Positions 21,295-30,280 of a stretch of DNA of 64,000 bases are shown piece by piece. Below the pieces are notes generated by a model, which saw nothing but the letters and a program-made list of their open reading frames with translations, did no database searches and was not told the origin of the DNA. This DNA comes from Microbacterium sp. SLBN-154 (GTDB taxonomy: Bacteria; Actinomycetota; Actinomycetes; Actinomycetales; Microbacteriaceae): positions 2,852,001 to 2,916,000 of the forward strand of contig NZ_VFNL01000001.1 of assembly GCF_006715565.1 (NCBI RefSeq), in the 5' to 3' direction. Position 1 is the first letter of the stretch, and every line of letters begins with the position of its first letter. The translations under genes and the position numbers were made by a program.

Positions 21295-23447
21295 TGTCCG
21301 TCCTCCCCCTGCGCCTGGATCGCCGTGATCGCGATGGTGTTGACGATGTCGTCTACCAGCGCGCCCCGCGAGAGGTCGTTGATGGGCTTGTTCAGCCCCT
21401 GCAGCACGGGGCCGATCGCGACTGCTCCGGCCGAGCGCTGCACCGCCTTGTAGGTGTTGTTCCCGGTGTTCAAGTCGGGGAAGACGAACACCGTCGCCCG
21501 CCCCGCGACAGCCGAACCGGGGGCCTTGGCGGCCGCGACCGCGGCGTCGGCGGCGGCGTCGTACTGGATCGGGCCCTCGACGGGGAGCTCGGGTGCCCGC
21601 TCGCGGACGATCGCCGTCGCGGCCCGGACCTTCTCGACGTCGGCTCCCGAGCCGGACTCGCCGGTCGAGTACGACAGCATCGCCACGCGCGGCTCGATGC
21701 CGAACTGCTCGGCGGTCGCCGCTGAGGAGATGGCGATGTCGGCGAGCTGCTCCGCCGTGGGATCAGGGATCACGGCGCAGTCGCCGTACACCAGCACGCG
21801 GTCGGCCAGCGCCATGAGGAAGACGCTGGAGACGACAGAGACGCCGGGTTTGGTCTTGATGATCTCGAACGCCGGGCGGATGGTGTGGGCGGTCGTGTGC
21901 GCCGCGCCCGACACCATCCCGTCCGCCAGTCCCAGATGGACCATGAGTGTTCCGAAGTAGGACACGTCGGTCACGGTGTCGGCCGCCTGGGAGTAGGTGA
22001 CCCCCTTGTGGGCGCGCAGCCGCTCGTACTCCCGCGCGAACCGGTCGACGTGCACGGCGTCGAAGGGCGAGATGACCTGGGCGTCGCGGATGTCGATCCC
22101 GAGCTCGATCGCCCGGTTCCGCACCTCGATCTCCTCGCCGAGGATCGTCAGGTCGGCGATGCCACGCGCCAGCACTGTGGCGGCGGCACGGAGGATGCGG
22201 TCGTCGTCGCCCTCGGGCAGGACGATCCGGCGGCGCTCCGCGCGTGCGCGCTCGAGCAGGCGGTACTCGAACATCAGCGGAGTGACGACGGTGGGCCGGG
22301 CGAGCCCCAGCGCGGTGACGAGGGTCTCGGTGTCGACGTGCCGCTCGAACATCGACAGGGCGGTGTCGTATCGGCGCTGCGAGTCGGCGGCGAGCCGACC
22401 CCGCGTCCCCATGATCCTCACCGCCGTGTCGTAGGTCCCGAGGTCGGTGGCGATGATCGGCAGCGACGAGTCGAGGCCGTCGATGAGGGTGTCGACCGGC
22501 TCGGGCAGCGGGAAGGGTCCGTTGAGGATGACCGCGGCGATGCTCGGGAAGGTGCCCGACGAGTTCGCCAGCAGGGTCGCGAGCAGCACCTCGGTGCGAT
22601 CGGCGGGGATCACCACGATCGCCGACTCGGTCAGGCGCGGCAGCACGTTCACCATGGACATGCCGGCGATGACCACGCCGAGCACCTCGCGGGTCAACAG
22701 GTCGGCATCACCCTTGATGAGGCGACCATCGACGGCGCGGGCCACATCGCGGACGGACGGGGCGACCAGCAGACGGTCTTCGGGAAGCGCCCACACGGGC
22801 ACCGGTCGCGCGCCGCCCGCAGCGGGTCCACCCGCCCCCCGCGCCGCGGAGACGACGCTCGAGATCGCGGCGACGACGTCGTCGAGGCGATCGGGGTCGG
22901 CGCGGTTGGCGACCACGGCGAACAGCTCGGCGCGCTCGTGGGCGAGCTCGGCGAGCGCGAGCGCGGTGATCTGGCCCATCTCGGCGGGTGTCCGGGCGAT
23001 CGTGGTGCCCAGCTGCTCGCCCTGGCCGTGCTGGGCGCGACCGCCGAGCACCAGGAGCACCGGAGCTCCGAGATTCACCGCGATGCGGGCGTTGTAGGTG
23101 AGCTCCGCCGGGCTGCCGACGTCGGTGTAGTCGCTGCCGAGCACAACCACGGCGTCGCACGCCGCCGCGACGGCGTGATAGCGCTCCACGATGGTGGCCA
23201 GCGCCTGCTCGGGATCGCGACGCACATCGTCGTAGGTGACACCGATGCAGTCCTCGTACGGCAGGTCGACGCCGTCGTGGTCGAGGAGCATCTCCAGGAC
23301 GTAGTCCGGTTCGGTCGTGGAGCGGGCGATCGTGCGGAACACCCCCACGCGCGAAGCGGCGTGACTGAGAGCGTCGAGCACACCGAGCGCGATCGTCGAC
23401 TTGCCCGAGTGACCCTCGGCCGAGGTGATGTAGATGCTCTGCGCCAC
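21291..23447 (-). CDS. pta: Phosphate acetyltransferase (long form with regulatory N-terminus)
   Basis: This enzyme converts acetyl-CoA and phosphate to acetyl phosphate and CoA. The 718-residue length marks the long Pta type. A P-loop-like N-terminal domain (TSAEGHSGKSTIALG, 8-22) of the dethiobiotin synthetase-like fold is followed by a central DRTGG domain (about 215-330) and the catalytic PTA domain (about 390-715, with LPEGDDDRILRAA, MVSGAAHTTAHTIRPA and VFPDLNTGNNTYKAVQRSAGAVAIGP). In E. coli Pta the N-terminal part mediates allosteric control; the same is inferred here. The GTG start at 23447 lies 44 nt after the end of the SRP RNA gene. Confidence 0.96.
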   Translation of the reverse strand: MAQSIYITSAEGHSGKSTIALGVLDALSHAASRVGVFRTIARSTTEPDYVLEMLLDHDGVDLPYEDCIGVTYDDVRRDPEQALATIVERYHAVAAACDAVVVLGSDYTDVGSPAELTYNARIAVNLGAPVLLVLGGRAQHGQGEQLGTTIARTPAEMGQITALALAELAHERAELFAVVANRADPDRLDDVVAAISSVVSAARGAGGPAAGGARPVPVWALPEDRLLVAPSVRDVARAVDGRLIKGDADLLTREVLGVVIAGMSMVNVLPRLTESAIVVIPADRTEVLLATLLANSSGTFPSIAAVILNGPFPLPEPVDTLIDGLDSSLPIIATDLGTYDTAVRIMGTRGRLAADSQRRYDTALSMFERHVDTETLVTALGLARPTVVTPLMFEYRLLERARAERRRIVLPEGDDDRILRAAATVLARGIADLTILGEEIEVRNRAIELGIDIRDAQVISPFDAVHVDRFAREYERLRAHKGVTYSQAADTVTDVSYFGTLMVHLGLADGMVSGAAHTTAHTIRPAFEIIKTKPGVSVVSSVFLMALADRVLVYGDCAVIPDPTAEQLADIAISSAATAEQFGIEPRVAMLSYSTGESGSGADVEKVRAATAIVRERAPELPVEGPIQYDAAADAAVAAAKAPGSAVAGRATVFVFPDLNTGNNTYKAVQRSAGAVAIGPVLQGLNKPINDLSRGALVDDIVNTIAITAIQAQGEDGQ

Positions 23448-23490
23448 CTGTCCAGCCTATGGGCGGGGCCCTCACCGGGCACGTTCCCGG

Positions 23491-23587
23491 AAAAAGTAAG
23501 ACTCTCCGCGAACCCGGCAGAGCCTGGTTACCCTTGCTACGTTTCCGTCCTGGGGGAGTTGGCCTGGATGCCGCCTCGCGGAGAGCT
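23491..23587 (-). ncRNA. ffs: Signal recognition particle RNA, bacterial small type (4.5S)
   Basis: The minus strand folds into one long hairpin. The terminal stem CTCTCCGCGA / TCGCGGAGAG spans 23576-23585 and 23502-23511. The apical part carries the universal SRP core: CAGG, then a 3-bp stem ACG/CGT closing a GAAA tetraloop, then AGCA. This is the Ffh-binding domain. A TAGACT -10 element (23594-23599) lies 7 nt before the predicted 5' end, and the 3' end runs into TTTTT (23491-23495). The resulting 97 nt fits the small bacterial SRP RNA. It directs membrane proteins to SecYEG together with Ffh. Confidence 0.93.
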
Positions 23588-23593
23588 GGCACC

Positions 23594-23599
23594 AGTCTA
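23594..23599 (-). promoter_or_regulatory. -10 element of the SRP RNA promoter
   Basis: On the minus strand the sequence reads TAGACT, a good actinobacterial -10 hexamer, placed correctly for a transcript start near 23587. No convincing -35 element was found at 16-18 bp upstream. Confidence 0.45.
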
Positions 23600-23703
23600 C
23601 CCCGGGAGAGGTCGGGGGATTCCCAGGCCCTCCTCTCCCGACGGCGGTTACGATCGCATAACGAGCGCCGACGCTCGGCCCGCGCGCCGTCCGAGAGGAC
23701 CAC

Positions 23704-24735
23704 ATGGATCACCCCGTCACGACCGAGCAGGTCGCGTCCGCCCGCCCCGCCCTGCCCGATCGACCGGCGTCGGCCGAGGAGTTCGCGCGGCTGACGGAGT
23801 CCATCGTGGCCTCGGTGGAGCGGGTGATCGACGGCAAGCCCGACGCGGTGCGGAGCGCCCTGGTGTGCCTCCTCGCCGAAGGCCACCTCCTCATCGAGGA
23901 CGTCCCGGGCGTGGGGAAGACCATGCTCGCCCGAGCGCTGGCCGCGAGTGTGGATGCCACGGTGCGTCGCATCCAGTTCACTCCCGACCTGTTGCCGGGC
24001 GATGTCACCGGGGTGAGCGTGTTCAATCCCGTTGCGCGCGAGTTCGAGTTCAAGCACGGCGCGGTGTTCGCCAACATCGTCATCGCCGACGAGATCAACC
24101 GCTCCTCCCCCAAGACGCAGTCCGCCCTCCTCGAGGCCATGGAGGAGGGGCAGGTCACCGTCGACGGGGCGACCCACCTCCTTCCCGACCCGTTCCTCGT
24201 CGTGGCGACGCAGAACCCGCTGGAGATGGAGGGGACCTATGCCCTCCCCGAGGCCCAGCGCGACCGCTTCATGATGCGCATCTCGATGGGCTATCCCGAT
24301 GCCCGCTCCGAGGCGCTGATGCTGCGTCAGCGCGAGACCGTCAATCCGCTCGACGCCATCCGCCCCGTCGCCTCCGCCTCCCAGATCGCCGGCCTCATCG
24401 CCTGGGCCCGCGCCGTGCACGTCGCACCGGCGATCGAGGACTACGCCGTCGCCCTCGCGGCGGCCACCCGCACCCACGCCGACCTGCGTCTGGGCGCGAG
24501 CCCGCGCGCCACGCTGCAGCTGGTGCGGGCGGCGAAGGTCTGGGCCGCCCTCGACGGCCGCGGCTTCGTCATCCCCGACGACATCACCGCGCTCCTCATC
24601 CCCGTCTTCGCCCACCGGCTCATCCCCACCCGATCCGCCGGCGGCGGCCGGGCGAAGTCGATGACCGATGTCATCACGTCGGTGCTCGAGCAGATCGCCG
24701 CGAGCGTGCGGGTGCCGATCGCCGCACGGCAGTGA
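23704..24735 (+). CDS. MoxR-family AAA+ ATPase
   Basis: This 343-residue AAA+ chaperone-like ATPase of the MoxR/RavA branch is thought to assist maturation or assembly of partner proteins. Walker A PGVGKT is at 68-73, Walker B is ADEINR (about 130), sensor 1 is in VATQNPLEMEGTYALPEAQRDRF, and the lid domain follows. It is the first gene of a three-gene unit with a DUF58 protein (start 4 nt after its stop) and a transglutaminase-like membrane protein. That combination is highly conserved in actinobacteria and suggests a joint role at the cell envelope. Confidence 0.93.
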   Translation: MDHPVTTEQVASARPALPDRPASAEEFARLTESIVASVERVIDGKPDAVRSALVCLLAEGHLLIEDVPGVGKTMLARALAASVDATVRRIQFTPDLLPGDVTGVSVFNPVAREFEFKHGAVFANIVIADEINRSSPKTQSALLEAMEEGQVTVDGATHLLPDPFLVVATQNPLEMEGTYALPEAQRDRFMMRISMGYPDARSEALMLRQRETVNPLDAIRPVASASQIAGLIAWARAVHVAPAIEDYAVALAAATRTHADLRLGASPRATLQLVRAAKVWAALDGRGFVIPDDITALLIPVFAHRLIPTRSAGGGRAKSMTDVITSVLEQIAASVRVPIAARQ

Positions 24736-24739
24736 TCCG

Positions 24740-25990
24740 ATGCTCCGACGACTCTGGCCCCTGACGCTGCGCGGAACCGGCGCGGCGCTGCTGGCGCTGG
24801 TCTGCTTCGTCGTCGCGAGCGAGGTCGGGATCCCCGAGCTCATGTACTTCGGGATGCTGCTGGTCGCCGTCCTCGTCGCCGCAGTGGCCTCGCTCTACCT
24901 CACCCGCCACGCCGATTCGGTCACGCGATCCCTGGCGCCGGATACCGTCGGGGTGGGTCGCGCCTCGCTCGTCCGGGTACGCGTCGGCGTCCGGACCGCG
25001 CTGCCGACGCCCCCCGGAACCTGGACCGATACGCTGCCCGCCGGGCTGGAGGGCGTGGCGGCGGGGGTCTTCCCTGCGCTCGGTTCGGGTCTGCGGGGCT
25101 CGGATCGCACGGTGAACCTCGCGTACACCGTGACGGGGGTGCGCCGCGGCATCCATCACCTCGGTCCTCTGCGGGTCCACTCCGCCGACCCCTTCGCCCT
25201 CGCGCGCCGCAGCACCCTCTACGGAGAGCGCACCCGTGTCACCGTCGCACCCGCCGTGATCGACCTGCCGCCCCTCACGGGTCTGGCCGGTGAGGCCGGG
25301 GGAACGCTCCAGACGCAGAACAACCAGCCCGGTCAGGGCGCGGACAACCTCATCGCCCGGCCTTACGCGCCCGGTGATTCGATGCGGCGCATCCACTGGC
25401 GGGCGACGGCCCATCGCGACGAGCTGATGGTGCGTCAGGAGGAGCAGGAAGCGACCCCGGAGGCGACCGTCGTCCTCGACCGGGGAGTCCTGCGATGGTC
25501 GACCGAGGCCCTTCACGAGCCGGGAGCCGACGACGCCTTCGAGACGGCGGTCTCTGCGTGCGTCTCGGTGGTGTCGCGGCTGGTGCGCGACGGATACGGC
25601 GTGAGCGTTCTCGACAGCGACGGCACCGCCCTCACCGAACGCATCGACGGCGGAGACACCGCGGCAGTGGAAGACCTCGTCACCCAGTTCGCCACCGTCA
25701 CGGCGCGACGCGACGACCACCTGCCGCGCCTGGCCCGTCAGTTCGCGGGTGTCATGACCGGGCCGGTGATCGTCCTGACCGGACGCCTGGACCCTGCCGA
25801 CGTCGACGCGCTCGCGCCGATCGTGCACCACTCGACCTTCGCCGTGCTGCTCGCGGCCTCGCCGCGCAGCGGCGCGCTGGACCGCGCGGGCGACATCGGC
25901 TGGCACGCGGTCCACCTCGACCCCGACGGCGATCTGGTGCAGGAGTGGGCCGCTGCGGGCGAACGGGGGGTGAGCCGTGCCCTCCGCTGA
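24740..25990 (+). CDS. DUF58 domain-containing membrane protein
   Basis: This 416-residue protein has two N-terminal transmembrane helices (about 10-28 and 32-52) followed by an extracytoplasmic-like beta region. A DUF58 core around residues 205-245 contains the family signature YAPGDSMRRIHWRATA, and the rest resembles a von Willebrand factor A-like fold. It is usually encoded beside MoxR ATPases and is a presumed MoxR client. ATG at 24740 is the first start after the moxR stop, and the stop lies inside the next gene (14-nt overlap), so the three genes are co-translated. The biochemical role is unknown. Confidence 0.88.
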   Translation: MLRRLWPLTLRGTGAALLALVCFVVASEVGIPELMYFGMLLVAVLVAAVASLYLTRHADSVTRSLAPDTVGVGRASLVRVRVGVRTALPTPPGTWTDTLPAGLEGVAAGVFPALGSGLRGSDRTVNLAYTVTGVRRGIHHLGPLRVHSADPFALARRSTLYGERTRVTVAPAVIDLPPLTGLAGEAGGTLQTQNNQPGQGADNLIARPYAPGDSMRRIHWRATAHRDELMVRQEEQEATPEATVVLDRGVLRWSTEALHEPGADDAFETAVSACVSVVSRLVRDGYGVSVLDSDGTALTERIDGGDTAAVEDLVTQFATVTARRDDHLPRLARQFAGVMTGPVIVLTGRLDPADVDALAPIVHHSTFAVLLAASPRSGALDRAGDIGWHAVHLDPDGDLVQEWAAAGERGVSRALR

Positions 25991-28301
25991 GCCGTCATCG
26001 CGCCGGGGTGCGGATCTGCTCCTCACGGCCGGCGTCTTCGCCGCCCTGATCGCGGCGCTCCTCCCTCTCATGCGGGTGGTGCGCCCCACGGGATGGCTCC
26101 TCGGCACCCTGGTGATCGTGGCCGTGGTGCTCGCGACCGGATATGTCGCGCGACGCTTCCGGCTGCCTGCGCTCGCGGTGTCGCTGATCGAGGTGGTCGT
26201 GTGGGTGGCTTTCGTCACCGTAGTATTCCTCCGCGACAGCGCCTTCCTCCTGGTGATTCCGACCGTGGAGACGTTCCGTGAGCTCCCCGAGATCCTCACC
26301 GCCGCCGGGGAGGAAATCGCGCTCGGGGTCGCGCCGCTGACTCCCAGCGCCCCGCTCTCGATGCTGATCGTCGGGGCGACGGGGCTCCTCGCCGTGGTCA
26401 TCGACCACGTGGTCCTCACGGCACGGATGCCGCTGCTGGCGGGCGTCGGATTGATCGCGGTCTCCCTCATCCCCGCGATCGCCGTGCCGGCGGAGATCGA
26501 CGTGGTCGCCTTCGTGCTGCTGGCCGCAGCCATCCTCTTCCTCATCCGCACCGACACCCGGACGCGTGAGGAGGCGGGGAGCGCGGAGGCGACCCGTGCG
26601 ACCACGTCGTCGGCGGCCGCGTCGTCGACGTCCGGGGTGTCGGCATCCGGGGTGTCGGCCACCGCGATCGGCATCGGGGCCATCGCCGTCGTCGTCGCGC
26701 TCGTGGCCACCCCCCTCCTCCCACAGCCCGCGATCCGGCCGGGGGCGGGAGATCTCGGCCCCGGTCCCGGCATCGACGCCACCCTGCAGCTGGGCGACGA
26801 CCTGCGGCGACCGCGCGAGGTCGAGGTGCTGCAGATGCGCAGCGACGCGCCCACCCCGCCATACCTCCGGGCGACGACCCTCACCGAGTTCACCGGCGCG
26901 GTGTGGGAGCCCGACAGCGGGCGTTCCTACCCCCTCGACAGCGCCGAGGCGCTCGCCTCCCTCCCGGTCGATCCCGAGATCCAGGTCGCCGAGTACTCGA
27001 CGACCGTGGAGATCCGCAACCTCAATTCCTCGTGGCTGCCGGTGTCCTACCCGGCAACCGGCATCGAGGGTCTCGACGGGGTATGGGGAGCCTTCCCCTA
27101 CAATCGCACCGTCGAAGCCCGGCAGGGCGGGACGCAGGGTCAGGACTACGAGGTGGTCTCCAGCGTCCCTCGCCCGACGCTCGAGCAGATCCGCGCCCGG
27201 TCGGCCGGGGGCGAGGGCGTCCGCGCCGACACCCTGGGGCTGCCCGTCGATCTGCCTCCCATCGTCGGCGAGCTCGCCGCCGAGGTGACAGCCGGGGCGG
27301 CGTCCGATTACGACGCGCTCCTGGCGCTGCAGAGCTGGTTCCGCGGAGCCGACTTCCGCTATTCGCTCGAGGCGCCCGTCGAGGAGGGCTTCGACGGCAG
27401 CGGCGCCGAAGCGGTCGCCCGGTTCCTCGAGGTGCGAGAGGGCTATTGCGTGCACTACGCCTCGGCGTTCGCGCTGATGGCGCGGACCCTCGGCATGCCG
27501 AGCCGCATCGTCGTGGGATACCTGCCGGGAACGTCGACCGGCGACGCCGTGGACTTCCAGACGGTGTACTCGGTGATGTCGGGACAGCTGCACGCGTGGC
27601 CGGAGATCTACTTCGAGGGCGTCGGGTGGATCCCCTTCGAACCGACCAACGGCCTCGGTCAGCCGACCCGCTTCTCCCCCGAGGCCTCGGCCCCCGGCGA
27701 GACCGCCGACGGCACGGACGCCGCCCCCGAAGCATCCGCCCCCGCCGACGTACCCGACGCTGTCGACCCCGACACCGGCGAGCCGCTGACCCCGGATGCC
27801 GGTACCGCGGCCCCCGACGACGGCGTCGACGCTCTCCCGGCGGTGACGGTGGTCCTCGCGGTCCTGGTGGTGCTCGCGATCCCGCTCCTCGTCCGGGATC
27901 TGCGGCGCAGGCAGCAGCTGTCTGCCGCTCGGGCAGGCGATGCCGCCGCCGCGTGGGCGGTCGTGCAGGACACCGCGATCGACCTCGGGATCCCCTCGCC
28001 GATCAGCGAGAGCCCGCGGGCGCTGGGCGCCCGGCTCATAACCGAAGCCGGCGCCCCGGCCGACGCGATGGGTGTTCTCATCCGGGCGATCGAGCGCGCC
28101 AGCTATGCGCCCGGCGGGCGCCACGGATTCGGTCAGGGCGAGGCGACGGCGGCCGCGGCGCGGGAGGTGCGGGCGGAACTGCTGGCCGCGGCCCAGCCCG
28201 CACGACGCCTTCTCGCGCTGGTCGTGCCGCGCTCGCTCATCATCCGTCCCGGGTCGCTCTACGCCGGCGCCGGCCGCGGCGCCTCCCGCCCAGCCGGCTG
28301 A
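25977..28301 (+). CDS. TgpA-like membrane transglutaminase (DUF3488 / transglutaminase core / DUF4129)
   Basis: This 774-residue protein begins with several membrane helices in a DUF3488 region (about 15-245). An extracytoplasmic transglutaminase-like domain follows, with the catalytic triad Cys in EGYCVHYASAFALMARTLGMPSR-type context, His in LHAWPEIYF and Asp/Glu after it. A Pro/Ala/Asp-rich linker, a further membrane helix (about 620-640) and a cytoplasmic DUF4129-like C-terminus complete it. In Pseudomonas, TgpA is an essential envelope protein of this type; the reaction in actinobacteria is not established. The GTG start overlaps the DUF58 gene. A large palindrome after the stop is a likely terminator. 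Confidence 0.9.
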   Translation: MPSAEPSSRRGADLLLTAGVFAALIAALLPLMRVVRPTGWLLGTLVIVAVVLATGYVARRFRLPALAVSLIEVVVWVAFVTVVFLRDSAFLLVIPTVETFRELPEILTAAGEEIALGVAPLTPSAPLSMLIVGATGLLAVVIDHVVLTARMPLLAGVGLIAVSLIPAIAVPAEIDVVAFVLLAAAILFLIRTDTRTREEAGSAEATRATTSSAAASSTSGVSASGVSATAIGIGAIAVVVALVATPLLPQPAIRPGAGDLGPGPGIDATLQLGDDLRRPREVEVLQMRSDAPTPPYLRATTLTEFTGAVWEPDSGRSYPLDSAEALASLPVDPEIQVAEYSTTVEIRNLNSSWLPVSYPATGIEGLDGVWGAFPYNRTVEARQGGTQGQDYEVVSSVPRPTLEQIRARSAGGEGVRADTLGLPVDLPPIVGELAAEVTAGAASDYDALLALQSWFRGADFRYSLEAPVEEGFDGSGAEAVARFLEVREGYCVHYASAFALMARTLGMPSRIVVGYLPGTSTGDAVDFQTVYSVMSGQLHAWPEIYFEGVGWIPFEPTNGLGQPTRFSPEASAPGETADGTDAAPEASAPADVPDAVDPDTGEPLTPDAGTAAPDDGVDALPAVTVVLAVLVVLAIPLLVRDLRRRQQLSAARAGDAAAAWAVVQDTAIDLGIPSPISESPRALGARLITEAGAPADAMGVLIRAIERASYAPGGRHGFGQGEATAAAAREVRAELLAAAQPARRLLALVVPRSLIIRPGSLYAGAGRGASRPAG

Positions 28302-28340
28302 CCGACCGCCGTCCCGCGCCTCCCCCGCTCAGCTCGTCCA

Positions 28341-28411
28341 GGCGAGAGTGCATCTGGGCGCCGAGGGTGCGGGGTCCACCCGCATTCTCGGCCCGCAGAT
28401 GCACTCTCGCC
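28341..28411. repeat. 71-nt imperfect palindrome, intergenic repeat copy 1, likely bidirectional terminator
   Basis: The outer 15 nt (GGCGAGAGTGCATCT, 28341-28355) pair perfectly with 28397-28411, and the inner 18 nt (28356-28373) pair with 28379-28396 apart from two mismatches and two G-U type changes. It separates two convergent genes (28301 and 28431). A clearly related but degraded copy occurs at 36029-36097. Confidence 0.8.
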
Positions 28412-28430
28412 GGTGGGAGGTAGGCGGTGC

Positions 28431-29924
28431 TCAGCGGGAGGTGCGCTGCAGCTGCGCGTCCGCCGAGGGGCCCTCGAACTCGTCGGCCGACGGCCGCTCC
28501 GCGGCATCCGTCCGGGCGTCTCCGGCGACGAAGCCATCATCGGCGGAGTCGTCGTCGAACGGCACATCGCCGCGGAGGGCGTCGTACAGTCCGGCGTCGA
28601 GGATCCCCTCGTGCTTGGCGACGATCGTCGGCACGAGCGCCTGACCGGCGACATTGACCGCGGTGCGCCCCATGTCGAGGATCGGGTCGATCGCGAGGAG
28701 GAGCCCAACGCCCTCCAGCGGCAGGCCGAGCGTCGACAGCGTCAGCGTCAGCATCACGGTCGCCCCGGTCGTGCCGGCCGTCGCGGCCGAGCCGACGACC
28801 GAGACCAGAGCGATGAGCACGTACTGCCAGATCGACAGGTCGATGCCGAAGAACTGGGCCACGAAGATCGCCGCGATCGCGGGGTAGATCGCCGCGCAGC
28901 CGTCCATCTTCGTCGTCGCCCCGAACGGCACCGCGAAGGAGGCGTACTGACGCGGAACGCCGAGGTTGCGCTCGGTCACCCGCTGGGTCAGCGGCAGCGT
29001 GCCGATGGACGACCGGCTGACGAACGCCAGCTGGACGGCGGGCCAGACGCCGGAGAAGTACTGCCGGATCGACAGGCCGTGGGTGCGCAGGAGCGTCGGG
29101 TAGACCACGAAGAGCACGAGCGCGAGACCCGCGTAGACGGCGAGCGCGAACCACGCCAGGGTGGTCAGCTTCTCCCAGCCGTACTCCACGACCGCCGAGG
29201 CGATGAGGCCGAGGGTGCCGAGCGGCGCGATGCGGATGATCCACCACAGCACACGCTGGATCACCTTCAGCGTCGACTCGGTGAAGGCCAGGAAGGGCTC
29301 GGCGCGACGGCCGAGCTTGAGTGCGGCGATCCCGACCGCGGCCGCGACGACGATCACCTGGAGCACGTTGAACCCGACAGACGACGAGGCGGCGCCCGTC
29401 TCGGCATCCACCGACATCGAGACGGTGAGGCCGAGGAAGTTCTGCGGCACGAGGCCGACCAGGAAGTTCCACCACGTACCGACCGTCGTGGGCTCGGCGG
29501 CGGTGAGCTCGGTCTGGTCGACGCGAGCCCCCGGCTGGACGGTGACGCCGAGCACGATCCCGATCGACACGGCGATGAGGGCGGTGATGGCGAACCACAG
29601 CAGGGTCTGCCCGGCGAGACGGGCCGCGTTGGTCACGCGCCGCAGCTGGGCGATGCTCGCGACGATCGCGAAGAAGATGAGCGGGATCACGGCGGTCTTG
29701 AGCAGCGTGACGTAGGAGTCGCCGATCGTGTTCACCGTGGCGGCGAGCGCGTTCGGGGCGCCGTCGGCGAGGGGGCCGATCCGGCGGGCCACGAGACCGA
29801 GGACGACCCCGAGCACGAGGGCGACGGTGATCTGGAACCCGAACGAGGTCAGGATGCGACGGGCGCGGGTCTTCTCGTGCGTGGGCCGGGAGGGCGCCGG
29901 GGCAGCGCTCGGGGCGGAACTCAT
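28431..29924 (-). CDS. Dicarboxylate/amino acid:cation symporter (DAACS family)
   Basis: This 497-residue membrane transporter has about eight hydrophobic helices plus re-entrant loops, starting near residue 28 (FQITVALVLGVVLGLVARR). Conserved substrate-site blocks of the GltP/DctA/SstT family are visible: SRSSIGTLPLTQRV (serine-rich loop), GATTKMDGCAAIYPAIAAIFVAQ, and VVGSAATAGTTGATVMLTLTLSTLGLPLEG near the C-terminus. It should import a C4-dicarboxylate or glutamate/aspartate with Na+ or H+. The charged tail after residue 445 is low-complexity. The ATG at 29924 has AGGAGA upstream. The gene stands alone. Confidence 0.92.
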   Translation of the reverse strand: MSSAPSAAPAPSRPTHEKTRARRILTSFGFQITVALVLGVVLGLVARRIGPLADGAPNALAATVNTIGDSYVTLLKTAVIPLIFFAIVASIAQLRRVTNAARLAGQTLLWFAITALIAVSIGIVLGVTVQPGARVDQTELTAAEPTTVGTWWNFLVGLVPQNFLGLTVSMSVDAETGAASSSVGFNVLQVIVVAAAVGIAALKLGRRAEPFLAFTESTLKVIQRVLWWIIRIAPLGTLGLIASAVVEYGWEKLTTLAWFALAVYAGLALVLFVVYPTLLRTHGLSIRQYFSGVWPAVQLAFVSRSSIGTLPLTQRVTERNLGVPRQYASFAVPFGATTKMDGCAAIYPAIAAIFVAQFFGIDLSIWQYVLIALVSVVGSAATAGTTGATVMLTLTLSTLGLPLEGVGLLLAIDPILDMGRTAVNVAGQALVPTIVAKHEGILDAGLYDALRGDVPFDDDSADDGFVAGDARTDAAERPSADEFEGPSADAQLQRTSR

Positions 29925-30115
29925 ATCTCTCCTGTGGGGGCGTCGGTCATCCGGGGGTGGGGACGGCCTGGTCGAGGCTACGGCGAGCCGGGGGGTTCAC
30001 GCGGTCGTGTGACCCCGGATGACAACGACGCACACCCCCGCGATCATTCCCCTCTCGTCGCTCTCCTCCCGCGGGCAGGGGGTGGGTGGGGGGAAGGGGG
30101 ACGCGGGGAAAGGGA
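29925..30115. other. Intergenic region upstream of the DAACS symporter
   Basis: This 190-nt stretch holds the presumed promoter of the symporter gene on the minus strand and, toward 30060-30110, a strongly purine-biased run (GGGGGTGGGTGGGGGGAAGG type) that could form G-quadruplex structure. I see no gene or palindrome in it. Confidence 0.4.
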
Positions 30116-30145
30116 GAGGCCCTCATCCCGGAGGATGAGGGCCTC
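30116..30145 (-). terminator. Rho-independent-like hairpin after tRNA-Ser
   Basis: GAGGCCCTCATCC (30116-30128) and its exact complement (30133-30145) form a 13-bp stem with a 4-nt loop, placed 4 nt after the tRNA-Ser 3' end on the minus strand. Confidence 0.75.
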
Positions 30146-30149
30146 GACG

Positions 30150-30238
30150 CGGAAGCGACAGGATTTGAACCTGCGAGGCGAGTTACCCCGCCTACATGGA
30201 TTCCAGCCATGCTCCTTAGGCCGCTCGGACACGCTTCC
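30150..30238 (-). tRNA. tRNA-Ser (anticodon GGA)
   Basis: On the minus strand a type II cloverleaf of 89 nt with a long variable arm can be folded. The acceptor stem is GGAAGCG / CGCTTCC with discriminator G. The anticodon stem CATGG / CCATG closes loop CTGGAAT, giving GGA, which reads TCC and TCT serine codons. The T arm has GGTTCAAATCC. CCA is not encoded. Confidence 0.96.
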
Positions 30239-30280
30239 GTCGCCGACTTTATCACGCGGCCCGGTACCGCCCCGGCGCCG

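Noticed and set aside
30060..30112. A purine-rich run as a G-quadruplex regulatory element
   Set aside because: The run GGGGGTGGGTGGGGGGAAGGGGG-like could form quadruplex DNA, but it lies between a terminator and a distant promoter with no clear target, and composition alone may explain it.
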